Shown piece after piece: positions 1 to 7,183 of a stretch of DNA of 64,000 bases. Both the position numbers and the translations under genes were made by a program. The notes below the pieces were generated by a model. It saw only the letters and a program-made list of their open reading frames with translations. It did no database searches and was not told where the DNA came from. Numbering within the stretch: the stretch's first letter is position 1; each line of letters opens with the position of its first letter. The stretch comes from JBFMAI01 sp040755725 (GTDB lineage: Bacteria > Planctomycetota > Phycisphaerae > UBA1845 > Fen-1342). The stretch is taken from contig JBFMAI010000020.1 of assembly GCA_040755725.1 (NCBI GenBank), positions 1-64,000 on the forward strand. The letters run 5' to 3'.

Positions 1-285
1 GAGACCGCGGGCAGAAAGCCCCGCGCCCGCAAGCCCGCCGCCGAACCCAAGCCGAAGCGGGTCAGCGCCCTGGACGCCGCCGCCGAGGTGCTGCGGAACG
101 CCGGCAAGCCGATGCGGGCGCAGGAACTGATCACCGCGATGGCCGAGCAGGGTCTGTGGCAGAGCCCCAACGGGCAGACGCCGGCGGCCACGTTGTACGC
201 CGCGGTGCTGCGCGAAGTCCGGGACAAGGGCGCGTCCGCACGGTTTCGGAAGGTCGATCGCGGCCTGTTCGAATACGCCGGTTAG
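1..285 (+). CDS. HARE-HTH domain protein, C-terminal part (5' end outside window)
   Basis: The frame is open from base 1, so the start lies to the left. The visible 94 residues begin with a basic, proline-rich linker (alternating K/R/P/A) and then form a compact domain that starts at about residue 21. It has the pattern of the HB1/ASXL/restriction-endonuclease HTH (HARE-HTH) domain: an A-A--VL-----PM-A-ELI--M---GLW segment, a TP--TLYAA helix and a final hairpin ending in phenylalanine and tyrosine. HARE-HTH is a winged-helix DNA-binding module, and short versions with a basic tail are common in planctomycetes. A GTG at 88 could start a shorter protein, but it would cut into the domain, so the longer reading is preferred. 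Its target is unknown. A hairpin at 313-341 follows the stop. Confidence 0.7.
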   Translation, partial: ETAGRKPRARKPAAEPKPKRVSALDAAAEVLRNAGKPMRAQELITAMAEQGLWQSPNGQTPAATLYAAVLREVRDKGASARFRKVDRGLFEYAG

Positions 286-312
286 CACGCGGCCCAGCAT
301 CACCGCACCCCC

Positions 313-346
313 GACACCTCGGCCAACTTCGCCGGGGTGTCTCTTC
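313..346 (+). terminator. Terminator-like hairpin after the HARE-HTH gene
   Basis: GACACC-T-CGGC pairs with GCCG-G-GGTGTC (an 11-base stem with one T-G wobble) around a 7-base loop. It is followed by a weak pyrimidine stretch, TCTCTT, and lies 28 bases after the stop at 285. Confidence 0.45.
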
Positions 347-463
347 GGCCGGCCGTCGCTTCGTCCTCCGCTACGAAGCGAGCGCTTCCCTGAGGCCACC
401 CCTGAGAAACGAGCGTTTCTTCGGACGCGACCGCCGGGGCCGGGGTCTCGGCGGCGGGCGGGG

Positions 464-500
464 TTGACGCGGCCGCGGGCGGGATATACAATGGATATAC
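464..500 (+). promoter_or_regulatory. Promoter and direct-repeat operator of the AbrB-Doc operon
   Basis: A sigma70-like -35 box TTGACG (464-469) and -10 box TACAAT (487-492) are separated by 17 bases. GGATATAC occurs twice, at 482-489 and 493-500. The copies are 11 bases apart, so they lie on the same face of the helix, and they overlap the -10 and start point. This is a natural operator for autoregulation by the antitoxin encoded 26 bases downstream. That role is inferred; the promoter geometry is read directly. Confidence 0.7.
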
Positions 501-525
501 GATGTAAGACCTGGAGAACGGTCCC

Positions 526-753
526 ATGCTCAAGACGCTCACCAAGCACGGCAACAGCTACGCGCTGATCATCGATCGCGCCATCCTCGAGCTGCTCAAG
601 ATCACACCTGAGACGCCGCTCGAGGTCAGCACCGACGGGAAGATGCTGACGATCGCGCCCGTCACTGATCCCAAGCGCCGCGCGCGCTTCGATGCGGCGC
701 TCACCACGACCAACCGGCGCTATGGCCGCGCGCTCAAGAAGCTCGCGGAATAG
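526..753 (+). CDS. AbrB/MazE-type antitoxin of the Doc toxin
   Basis: The 75-residue protein opens with the SpoVT/AbrB swapped-hairpin pattern (K-L-KHGNS-AL-I-- then L-I-P-TPLEVS-DG--L-I-P), which is the DNA-binding half of MazE/AbrB antitoxins. The C-terminal 30 residues are basic and helical (about residues 47-75), as in antitoxin tails that wrap the toxin. The start is the ATG at 526, behind GGAGAA. The Doc/Fic toxin begins 6 bases after the stop. In the classical phage P1 pair the antitoxin is Phd; here the partner is of the AbrB class. It probably binds the GGATATAC repeats at 482-500 to repress its own operon. Confidence 0.8.
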   Translation: MLKTLTKHGNSYALIIDRAILELLKITPETPLEVSTDGKMLTIAPVTDPKRRARFDAALTTTNRRYGRALKKLAE

Positions 754-759
754 CGCGCC

Positions 760-1143
760 ATGCAGCCGGACTTCCTCGAACTTGTCGAGGTGCTCACCAT
801 CCACGCCGACCAGATCGAGCGCTACGGCGGCGACGCGTCCATCCGCGACGCCGGACTGCTGGAATCGGCCTTGGCGATGCCGCGCGCGATGTTCGGGGGC
901 GAGTTCCTGCATCGTGACCTCTACGAGATGGGCGCTGCCTACCTCTACCACATTGTGCAGAACCACCCGTTCGTCGACGGCAACAAGCGCACGGGAACGG
1001 CGACGGCGCTCGTGTTCCTCGAGATGAACGGCGTGATGATCGACGCGGACGAAGACGCGCTGGTCGAGCTCGTCCTGGATGTGGCCCAGGGACGGGCGGA
1101 CAAGACGCGCATCGCTGAGTTCTTCCGCACGAACAGTGAGTAG
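760..1143 (+). CDS. doc: Doc/Fic-family toxin (death-on-curing type)
   Basis: This 127-residue, all-helical protein has the usual Doc length. The catalytic Fic motif HPFVDGNKRTG is intact at residues 69-79, with the histidine base, the acidic residue and the phosphate-binding GNKR loop. Doc enzymes use ATP to phosphorylate elongation factor Tu and so stop translation; other Fic enzymes adenylylate targets. The intact motif and short length point to Doc. It follows the AbrB-type antitoxin by 6 bases and shares its promoter, so the pair forms a toxin-antitoxin module. There is no sign of truncation. The product acts in the cytoplasm. Confidence 0.85.
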   Translation: MQPDFLELVEVLTIHADQIERYGGDASIRDAGLLESALAMPRAMFGGEFLHRDLYEMGAAYLYHIVQNHPFVDGNKRTGTATALVFLEMNGVMIDADEDALVELVLDVAQGRADKTRIAEFFRTNSE

Positions 1144-1173
1144 CGCGCCGCTGATCAAGCTCAGATCTCCGGC

Positions 1174-1368
1174 GTACCATGCCTCGCCCGACCATCGCAT
1201 GCCGCGCCGCGGCTAGCCACGCCGTGCCGCGCCCAGCCCGGCGCTGGCGTCCTCGTCTTTTCGACCTTCAGGCTCCTGAGAAAAAGCCACGCCCTGCCAT
1301 GCCTTACCTTGCCACAGCTGGCCCAGCCACGCCTCGGCGGGTCGCGCCTTGGCTTGCCGAACCCCGCC
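1174..1368. repeat. GGCNN pentamer repeat block 1
   Basis: Two runs of 5-base units read NNGCC on the plus strand (GGCNN on the minus strand): about 13 units at 1174-1238 and about 16 at 1289-1368, separated by about 50 bases without the pattern. Positions 3-5 of each unit are nearly fixed as GCC, while the first two vary. The block fills the gap between the convergent doc and methyltransferase genes and carries no recognisable gene. Confidence 0.75.
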
Positions 1369-1375
1369 AGGGAGA

Positions 1376-2716
1376 TCACGATGCCGGACGGATACGATCG
1401 GCCTTTCGTCCCGTGAATTGCTCCCAGCGCGCGACAATCGTGTCGGCGTACAGTTCATCTATCTCCATCGCAAAACAACGCCGTCCGGTTTGCTCCGCCG
1501 CGATCAGCGTGCTGCCGGAGCCGCCAAAGAGGTCGAGCACGTTCTCGCCTGGCCGACTCGAATACTGAATTGCACGCTGGGCAAGCGACACCGGTTTCTC
1601 AGTCAAGTGGATCATCGATTGCGGGTTGACCTTTCGGATCGACCAGACGTCCTGCACGTTGGCCGGACCGAGGAAAATGTGCGCCGCGCCCTCGCGCCAA
1701 CCGTAGAAGCACCACTCGTGGTTTCCCATGAAGTCCTTGCGGGTCAGGACCGGATGCTCTTTCACCCAGATGATCGCCTGCGAGAAGTACAGGCCACATG
1801 CCTTCAACACCGGAGGGTAATTCCCGCAGTTCGCGTAGCCGCCCCAGATGTAGAACCCGCGCCCGGGCAGCAGCACGCGGGCGATGTTGCCGAACCAGGC
1901 CGCGAGCATCTTGTCAAAGGCCTCGTCGCTGACGAAGTCGTTCGCCAGCGGCCGGTCCTTTGGCCGCAGTTTCTTTGTCGTGCGCTTGGCCTTCTCAGGA
2001 TCACGGGCGAGGTCGAAACCCTGGTGGTGCTGCAACGCGCCGTCGCGTCGCGCCGCCTCCGTTGCCTGGAAGGATGAAAGGCCCGCGGCGATCGCATTGT
2101 TGCTGCGCGGCTCGACCTTGACGTTGTAGGGCGGATCTGTGTTCACGAGATGGACGGGCTGGCCGTCGAGCAGCCGATCGACATCGGCGGGCGATCCGCT
2201 GTCGCCGCAGAGCAGGCGGTGATCGCCGAGTGTCCACAGGTCGCCCGGCTGCGTGATCGCCGCATCGGGTGGCTGCGGAACCGAGTCTGGATCGGTCAAC
2301 CCGGCTTTCACACCGCTCGCCGCGTCGAGCAACTGAGCGAGTTCATCGCCATCGAACGCCAGCAGCGACAGATCAAACCCCGCGGCCTTGAGCTCTGAGA
2401 TTTCGAGCGGGAGCAGCTCGTAGTCCCATTTCGACAGCGTGGCGACCTGATTGTCCGCCAGACGAAACGCCTGTACTTGAGCGGGGGTTAGGTCGTCCGC
2501 GCGGATCACCGGGACCGTCGTGAGCCCCAGCTTCCGCGCCGCGCGGTGCCGCGTGTGCCCGGCGATGATGACATTCGCGGCGTCGACAACCAACGGAACT
2601 CTGAAACCGAACTCCGCAATCGAGCCCGCCACCGCAGCGACCGCTTCCTCGGAGATCGTCCGCGGGTTTCGCTCGTACTCGCAAACCGATTCGATCGGAA
2701 CCATCTCAATCTGCAT
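1376..2716 (-). CDS. ParB-domain DNA methyltransferase (phage type, beta class)
   Basis: This 446-residue protein has two parts. Residues 1-110 form a ParB/Srx-like domain with the NPR motif (about 17-19), an AGHTRHRAA motif and an R-ADNQ motif. Residues 150-446 form an S-adenosylmethionine-dependent DNA methyltransferase with DPPY (about 194) ahead of the FGGSGST cofactor loop (about 405), the order of beta-class enzymes. Such fusions are frequent in prophages, where they modify adenine or cytosine N-amino groups, probably to protect phage DNA. The ATG at 2716 is chosen because GGGAGG lies 8 bases upstream; an in-frame ATG at 2779 would add a poorly conserved tail. It is bordered on both sides by GGCNN repeats. 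No cognate endonuclease is adjacent. Confidence 0.85.
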   Translation of the reverse strand: MQIEMVPIESVCEYERNPRTISEEAVAAVAGSIAEFGFRVPLVVDAANVIIAGHTRHRAARKLGLTTVPVIRADDLTPAQVQAFRLADNQVATLSKWDYELLPLEISELKAAGFDLSLLAFDGDELAQLLDAASGVKAGLTDPDSVPQPPDAAITQPGDLWTLGDHRLLCGDSGSPADVDRLLDGQPVHLVNTDPPYNVKVEPRSNNAIAAGLSSFQATEAARRDGALQHHQGFDLARDPEKAKRTTKKLRPKDRPLANDFVSDEAFDKMLAAWFGNIARVLLPGRGFYIWGGYANCGNYPPVLKACGLYFSQAIIWVKEHPVLTRKDFMGNHEWCFYGWREGAAHIFLGPANVQDVWSIRKVNPQSMIHLTEKPVSLAQRAIQYSSRPGENVLDLFGGSGSTLIAAEQTGRRCFAMEIDELYADTIVARWEQFTGRKADRIRPAS

Positions 2717-2782
2717 CTTCGACCTCCCTGTCGAAAGCAGCCACACCTCACCTGGACTCGCCAGGGCCCGGCAATTCAATGC

Positions 2783-3050
2783 TCACCACGCCGTGCCCGA
2801 CCGAAGCCGAGCCTAGCCAATGCCAGCCAAACCTGACCTCAGCGCACCGCGCCGCCGCTCAGCACGCCTCGCCGCGCCTGGACGTAGCCAGCCGCGCCTC
2901 GTCTATCTGCACCGTTTCGCCTTCTCCGGGGCATACCTCGCCTCCGCCCGAGCTTGCGGTGCCATACCCTCGCCAACCAGTCCAGGCCCGACCGCGTCCC
3001 GTCATGCCCCGCCAGAGCGCGCCTTGGCGCAGCGCGGCTCGGCTTGGATC
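2783..3050. repeat. GGCNN pentamer repeat block 2
   Basis: The 332-base gap between the methyltransferase start and the 3049-3711 gene holds no supported gene. It has two runs of NNGCC-type units (about 2783-2900 and 2936-3050) around a spacer near 2900-2935 that lacks the pattern, the same two-run layout as block 1. Occasional 6-base units shift the register. The DNA between the two genes is otherwise featureless. Confidence 0.7.
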
Positions 3051-3711
3051 ATTCCGCTCCGCCGACGTCAAAACGCGTGAGCACGAAGCGCCCATATGTC
3101 GGCCGGAAATCCGCCAGCCCGACGAGCCGCCCCGCGGCGCCGAGCGTGTCCGCGAGCAACTCGGGGGTGATGTACTCCGGCAGCAGCACCATGAGGTCGA
3201 CCGCGATTTCCCAGCCCTGCTTGATCGCGGGGCGGACGCGCGTCACCGCGGCGCGCTGCACAACGACGCGCCGGCGATCCTCGTAGTGCCACTTGGTCAG
3301 CGCCTGCGGCCCGAGCGTGGCGAGCGGCGTGACGCTCACGATGCCGGCCTTGAACAGATCAACGGCGCTCTTGCGCGGCGAACGCGGGTCCTGCTTGAAC
3401 TTCGCCGCCGCGATGATCGACTGGCGCAGGTATTCACCGGGGACGGCCAAGTGTCCGTCGTCGTCGCGATAGACATAACTCTCGAGGTCGTCGCTCTTCT
3501 TGGCGGTGCTGCCCTTGGCGGCGCGCGACTTCGCATCGACGGCTTCACAGTTCCAGCGGTGGAGCAGCAGATCCGCCGTGCCGCGCACCGTGACAGAGGC
3601 CACGTAGGGCTGCTCCGTCGCGATAGCGGTCGCGCCGCCGTTCGTCACCTCCGGTCCGATCGCGCTCGCGCCGCCACCGTTGTTCTTCCACGATCCGTTG
3701 TTCGCATCCAT
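3049..3711 (-). CDS. Phage-like protein of unknown function
   Basis: I cannot assign a function to this 220-residue soluble protein. The first 35 residues are low in complexity (N, G, A). The core has a DLLLHRWNC segment, a VPGEYLRQSIIAAAK segment and a later stretch around L--EY-TPELL---L--AGRLVG. The general shape, a short beta-rich part followed by a helical one, resembles conserved hypothetical proteins found among phage recombination genes. The ATG at 3711 has GGAG 9 bases upstream. It is transcribed with the primase gene on its right and is flanked by GGCNN repeats, so I place it in the phage module. No signal peptide or membrane segment is seen. Confidence 0.55.
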   Translation of the reverse strand: MDANNGSWKNNGGGASAIGPEVTNGGATAIATEQPYVASVTVRGTADLLLHRWNCEAVDAKSRAAKGSTAKKSDDLESYVYRDDDGHLAVPGEYLRQSIIAAAKFKQDPRSPRKSAVDLFKAGIVSVTPLATLGPQALTKWHYEDRRRVVVQRAAVTRVRPAIKQGWEIAVDLMVLLPEYITPELLADTLGAAGRLVGLADFRPTYGRFVLTRFDVGGAE

Positions 3712-3737
3712 GCCGGAATCTCCGTTCTGTTGAAGCG

Positions 3738-3818
3738 CCGGGCCTCACCGATCCTTACCCCGCCATGCCCCGCCTGACCGTGTCCCGGCTAACCACGGCT
3801 TGGCACGCCGCATGGCTC
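3738..3818. repeat. GGCNN pentamer repeat block 3
   Basis: About 15 consecutive NNGCC-like units (on the plus strand) lie just upstream of the 3049-3711 gene, of the same type as the blocks at 1174 and 2783. Confidence 0.65.
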
Positions 3819-3824
3819 ACTAGA

Positions 3825-3863
3825 CGTTTACATACGCTGTCGCGAAGCGCGCTGCCGGAAGCG
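3825..3863 (-). promoter_or_regulatory. Conserved element, copy 1
   Basis: CATACGCTGT (3831-3840) and the G+C-rich flank that follows match the elements at 12713-12753 and 30592-30632, with one extra T in the CGTTTACATACG core. On the minus strand the core reads ACAGCGTATGTAA. It lies about 115 bases upstream of the 3049-3711 gene. Confidence 0.45.
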
Positions 3864-4120
3864 CGCGGAAGATCGCGCTGGCCGTCCGCGTGCCGCCCAG
3901 TTGGCCACCACGCGGCCCCGTTTGGCCCCGGGGCGTAGCGGGGCGGCTGGGTGGTGGGAACGGACGACCGGTCCGCCCCGCGTCGCCCACGGCGGCCCCG
4001 TTGGCGCCCGTCGGCGGTCCAAAACGTCGAAACAAACTCAGAGAACCCTCGTGCCTCGTTCCGCGGACCCAGACTGACCGTTTCCGCAGGGAAGGAACCG
4101 CTGGCGGCTGGCGCTGGTGC

Positions 4121-7100
4121 TCATCGCGCGTCCCCTCCACGCCCCTCCATGAGCGCGGCAGCGCTGCGCAGTTCGGCCGCGCGCTCGGGATTCAGGTCGG
4201 CGCAGCGGCCGGCGAGTTGGAGCAGGCGGTTGTACCAGTCCCGAGGCGTCCACCCGTCACGGCGGCGCGCCAGCTCGAGAATCGCCTTGGGCTGGCTATC
4301 GCCGTTGCCCGCGTACCACGCGACGCCATTCTCGTGCTCGAAGCGTCCGGCATACCTTGGCGGCGCGGCGGGCAAGGTATGCCCAAGGTATGCCGCAAGG
4401 TCTGCCGGCTTATCTTTTGCAACCGCCGGAGGTTGCGCCGTCGGGCATACCTCGGCATACCTTTTTCCGGGGGTCGCCTCATGCGCGGGCGCGTGCGTGC
4501 GCGCGGGCGCGCACGCGCCTGCACACATGTGCGGGGGGTCGGGAAAAGGTATGCCAAGGTATGCCGACTGCTGTAAATCATGGTCAGTACTCGACTTCGG
4601 TTGGCATACCTCAGAAGTCAAGGTATGCGAAAGGTATGCCTTTTCGGGAAAAGGTATGCCGTCGGTCCTAATTAGGCAGTACTGCTGGCGACCGCTCTTG
4701 TCGGGGTCGGCCGCCGTGATGCGATACCCCGCGACGACGCAATCGCGTTTGCGCGACAAGCGCATGCCCAGCTGCGTCAGCGCGCCGCGTTCCGTCGGCG
4801 CAGATACCTGCGTGGTGAGCAGGTCGGTGCGCTTGCCGCCATCCTCCCACAGCAGTGTGGCCAGATCACTGACGCCGACGCGCGCCTCGCCCCAGCGCTG
4901 CCACCAGGCGAGCACGAAGGCGCGCCAATCGGCGGTCTCGACATCGGATCGTCGGCGGAGTTCGTCCGCGTTGGCCAGGAAGCCCGGGACGCCGGCCACG
5001 CCGAGGATGCCGCCCATCACCGCGACGTACTGCTCGAAGCTGCCCATCACCTGCGTGCCGGCTGGTTGCCCAGCGGCCAGCCACGCGCGGACGAGTGTCA
5101 GCGCTGCATGCACAAGCTCCGTGCGCTGCCCGCGCACGTAGGCGAGCAGGTTGGGATGTCGGAAGCCGCTGCGGGATTCCGGTGTCTCCATGCGGGCATC
5201 CAGCCGAATCCACACCACGCGCCGGGCCAGCTCGCGGCTGAACGCCAGGTTGTTGCCCGTCGTCGTCCACACGGCCCGGTTGGGCAGCAGCAGCTCCCGC
5301 GTGTGGCCGAGCTGGCGATCGCGCCAAATCGTGTCGGTCAGCACCGCCGCCAGATGCTCACTGTCCAGACGCTGGACGACGTTGCCCCACAGGATCGCGG
5401 GGCTGTCGGCCAGCAGCGCGGACGTGATCTTCTTGCGCCACTCGTCGGGGTCCTTCGCTGCGGTGGTCGCGCCGACTTCCTGGCCGAGGGCGGGCAGCAG
5501 CGCCGACTTCACGAGCAGGTCCTTGCCCGTCGCCGGCGAAGGAGCGTCCACGGCGTGCAGCGGCGTCGGCCCCGCGATGAGCGGCCGCACGAACGGCAAC
5601 AGCAGCAGCGCCACCGCGTTGGCGCGGCTGGCATCGTCGATGAAGGGGAAGTCCGCCAGGATGTCGAACACGGTGTTGCGTGCCGCCGTAATGGCTGCTT
5701 CGTCCGGCGCCTCAGGGACCGGCGCCAGGTCGGTGATCGTGCGATGGTGCCACAGGCCGCTGGTCGCGTGGTACCCGTCCGCGACCACCAGGCTGCCGTC
5801 AGCCGCAAAGGTCGGGCAGGTCACCACGCCGTACAGCGGCGGCAGGTCGAGGCTGGGTTGGGACAGGATGTCGCGCGCGATCGACAGCGGTGGCAGGTCG
5901 GACGTGACGTAGTCACCTTGCTTGCCGTGCTTGAGCGTGAACCAATCGGCGACGTTCGTCAGCTCACCGCGCAGGGCGTCGGGGTCCAGCTGCTGGACGC
6001 GCGGCAGGACCGTGGCGTGCTCCTGCTGCACGAAGGCGATCCGTGCCATCCCGCCCGCGCGCTGGAACAGCCGTGGCGGCTGATTGGCCGCTTGCAGCGC
6101 GGCCAGCGCGTCGCTGCGGATATCGCGCAACTGGCGCTCGTTGCCTTGGATCTGCGGCCGACCTGACGCAGCCGGCGGTGTCGGCGGCGACCGCGATGCC
6201 GGTGCGGCGCAGCTCTTCGACGACTTGCGCGGCTGGTACTGCCCCGTGACGGTCGCCAGCGCCTTGGCGATCGTCATCTGACCGTAGGTCTGCTCGCCGT
6301 GCTGCTCGTCCCACTTGTCGCGCATCAGGCCCGAGCGGCGGAACAGGCGGTCAATCTGCGCGGGGTCTTTCGTGTAGAACGCCAGCGTGAACGCGACCGA
6401 CGAATCTGCCTCGCTGCGCGAGTTGAAATGATCGTTCCAGCGGCCAGCCCACAGGGCCTGGAATTTCGCGCCGGATTTGCGGCTCTTGCCGGCGAGGCGC
6501 AGGATCTCGTCGTCATCGATAACGGCGGGCGTGCTCGGGGGTGGAGGGGGCGCGGCCACAGGTCCACCCGCAGCCGGCGCTTGCGGTGCAGGGGCGGTCG
6601 TTGACTGCGGCTCGGCGCCGATCACGGCGGCGTACACCGCATCGAATGCCGCCTGCCGCGGCACGACGTCCGTTGCGTACTCGGGCAGATGCGCGCCGGT
6701 GACGGTGAAGAACCGCCCGTGGTCATACATTTCGACCTGCCCGTCGGCGTAGGGTTTGCGGCACTTCGAGCCGGCCTTCCGCGCCTGGACGAACACCTTC
6801 ACGCCCGTGCCGGACGGGCTGAGCTCGCTGTAGCTGTCGAGTTGCGTCAGGAACGCCAGCGCCCACGGCTTGATCTGCCCGCCGCTGTCGATGCAGTCGT
6901 CCAGATCCACGCCGGCATAGGGATCGTCGGGTGTGAACACGAAGCCCACGCCCACCAGGTCGGTGCAGTTCTGGCAGGCCGCCAGCGCTTGCTCGAACGT
7001 GCCCCAGGTCGCCGGGTTGATGGACGAGGCCTTCCCGCCACGCGTCGGACTCACCGGGCACTTCGTCTTCTGCCCGTCGCGCAGCACGTAGGTCCAGGCC

Positions 7101-7183
7101 ACCCACTGCGCGCGCTGCCGCAAGCAGGCCGGCACCGCCGCAATCAGTCGCTGGGCGTCGAACGCGCGCCGATCATCCGGCAC
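4121..7183 (-). CDS. Phage PrimPol-helicase replication protein
   Basis: A 1020-residue protein. Residues 15-190 resemble the primase-polymerase domain of the NrS-1-type phage family: WGTFEQA, a G-GFVF strand, the acidic VDLDD metal-binding motif (about 92-96), SPSGTGVKVF and a FFTVTGAHL strand. Residues 225-310 carry the accessory helical segment R-SGLMRDKWD. Residues 370-800 form a helicase-like ATPase with a weak P-loop (PATGKDLL, about 545) and a conserved arginine-rich end. The product is inferred to prime and unwind phage DNA. The GTG at 7183 overlaps the RecD2 stop and has GGAGG 7 bases upstream. Residues about 841-945 are written by the repeats at 4349-4660 and are low in complexity, as if a repeat cluster had expanded inside the gene. 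The last 75 residues look normal again. Confidence 0.75.
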   Translation of the reverse strand: MPDDRRAFDAQRLIAAVPACLRQRAQWVAWTYVLRDGQKTKCPVSPTRGGKASSINPATWGTFEQALAACQNCTDLVGVGFVFTPDDPYAGVDLDDCIDSGGQIKPWALAFLTQLDSYSELSPSGTGVKVFVQARKAGSKCRKPYADGQVEMYDHGRFFTVTGAHLPEYATDVVPRQAAFDAVYAAVIGAEPQSTTAPAPQAPAAGGPVAAPPPPPSTPAVIDDDEILRLAGKSRKSGAKFQALWAGRWNDHFNSRSEADSSVAFTLAFYTKDPAQIDRLFRRSGLMRDKWDEQHGEQTYGQMTIAKALATVTGQYQPRKSSKSCAAPASRSPPTPPAASGRPQIQGNERQLRDIRSDALAALQAANQPPRLFQRAGGMARIAFVQQEHATVLPRVQQLDPDALRGELTNVADWFTLKHGKQGDYVTSDLPPLSIARDILSQPSLDLPPLYGVVTCPTFAADGSLVVADGYHATSGLWHHRTITDLAPVPEAPDEAAITAARNTVFDILADFPFIDDASRANAVALLLLPFVRPLIAGPTPLHAVDAPSPATGKDLLVKSALLPALGQEVGATTAAKDPDEWRKKITSALLADSPAILWGNVVQRLDSEHLAAVLTDTIWRDRQLGHTRELLLPNRAVWTTTGNNLAFSRELARRVVWIRLDARMETPESRSGFRHPNLLAYVRGQRTELVHAALTLVRAWLAAGQPAGTQVMGSFEQYVAVMGGILGVAGVPGFLANADELRRRSDVETADWRAFVLAWWQRWGEARVGVSDLATLLWEDGGKRTDLLTTQVSAPTERGALTQLGMRLSRKRDCVVAGYRITAADPDKSGRQQYCLIRTDGIPFPEKAYLSHTLTSEVCQPKSSTDHDLQQSAYLGIPFPDPPHMCAGACAPARTHAPAHEATPGKRYAEVCPTAQPPAVAKDKPADLAAYLGHTLPAAPPRYAGRFEHENGVAWYAGNGDSQPKAILELARRRDGWTPRDWYNRLLQLAGRCADLNPERAAELRSAAALMEGRGGDAR
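4349..4660. repeat. Cluster of 12 AAGGTATGCC-type repeats inside the primase gene
   Basis: The core GGTATGCC is found at 4374, 4385, 4546, 4556, 4631 and 4651 (first A of AAGGTATGCC), and in reverse as GGCATACC at 4349, 4444, 4454 and 4603. Two further copies have one mismatch, at 4397 and 4620. Both orientations occur and several copies are adjacent (10-11 bases apart), like iterons. In the middle (4483-4530) is a run of alternating GC/GCGC. The repeats are translated in frame, so the host gene stays open. Confidence 0.8.

Larger units (their letters stand above)
3712..4120. other. Gap of 409 bases: repeat block 3, a conserved element, no firm gene
   Basis: From 3738 to 3818 the sequence is GGCNN pentamer repeat block 3. 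At 3825-3863 it has a copy of the element also found at 12713 and 30592. From 3864 to 4120 two overlapping minus-strand frames are open (to 4140 in one, to 4022 in the other). Both are arginine- and proline-rich with no recognisable domain, so I do not call either. A 28-codon frame starts with an ATG that overlaps the primase stop and ends near 4038; it is too short to support. Confidence 0.5.

Noticed and set aside
1174..3818. CRISPR array
   Set aside because: The periodicity is 5 bases, there are no repeat-spacer units of about 60-70 bases, and no cas genes are near (the Cas4-like nuclease is a phage recombination type).
3820..4140. Two overlapping minus-strand frames (106 and 64 codons) after the primase
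   Set aside because: Both are low in complexity with no recognisable domain, and the better-placed start codes only 28 residues. They share the end with the conserved element, which explains their similar C-termini.
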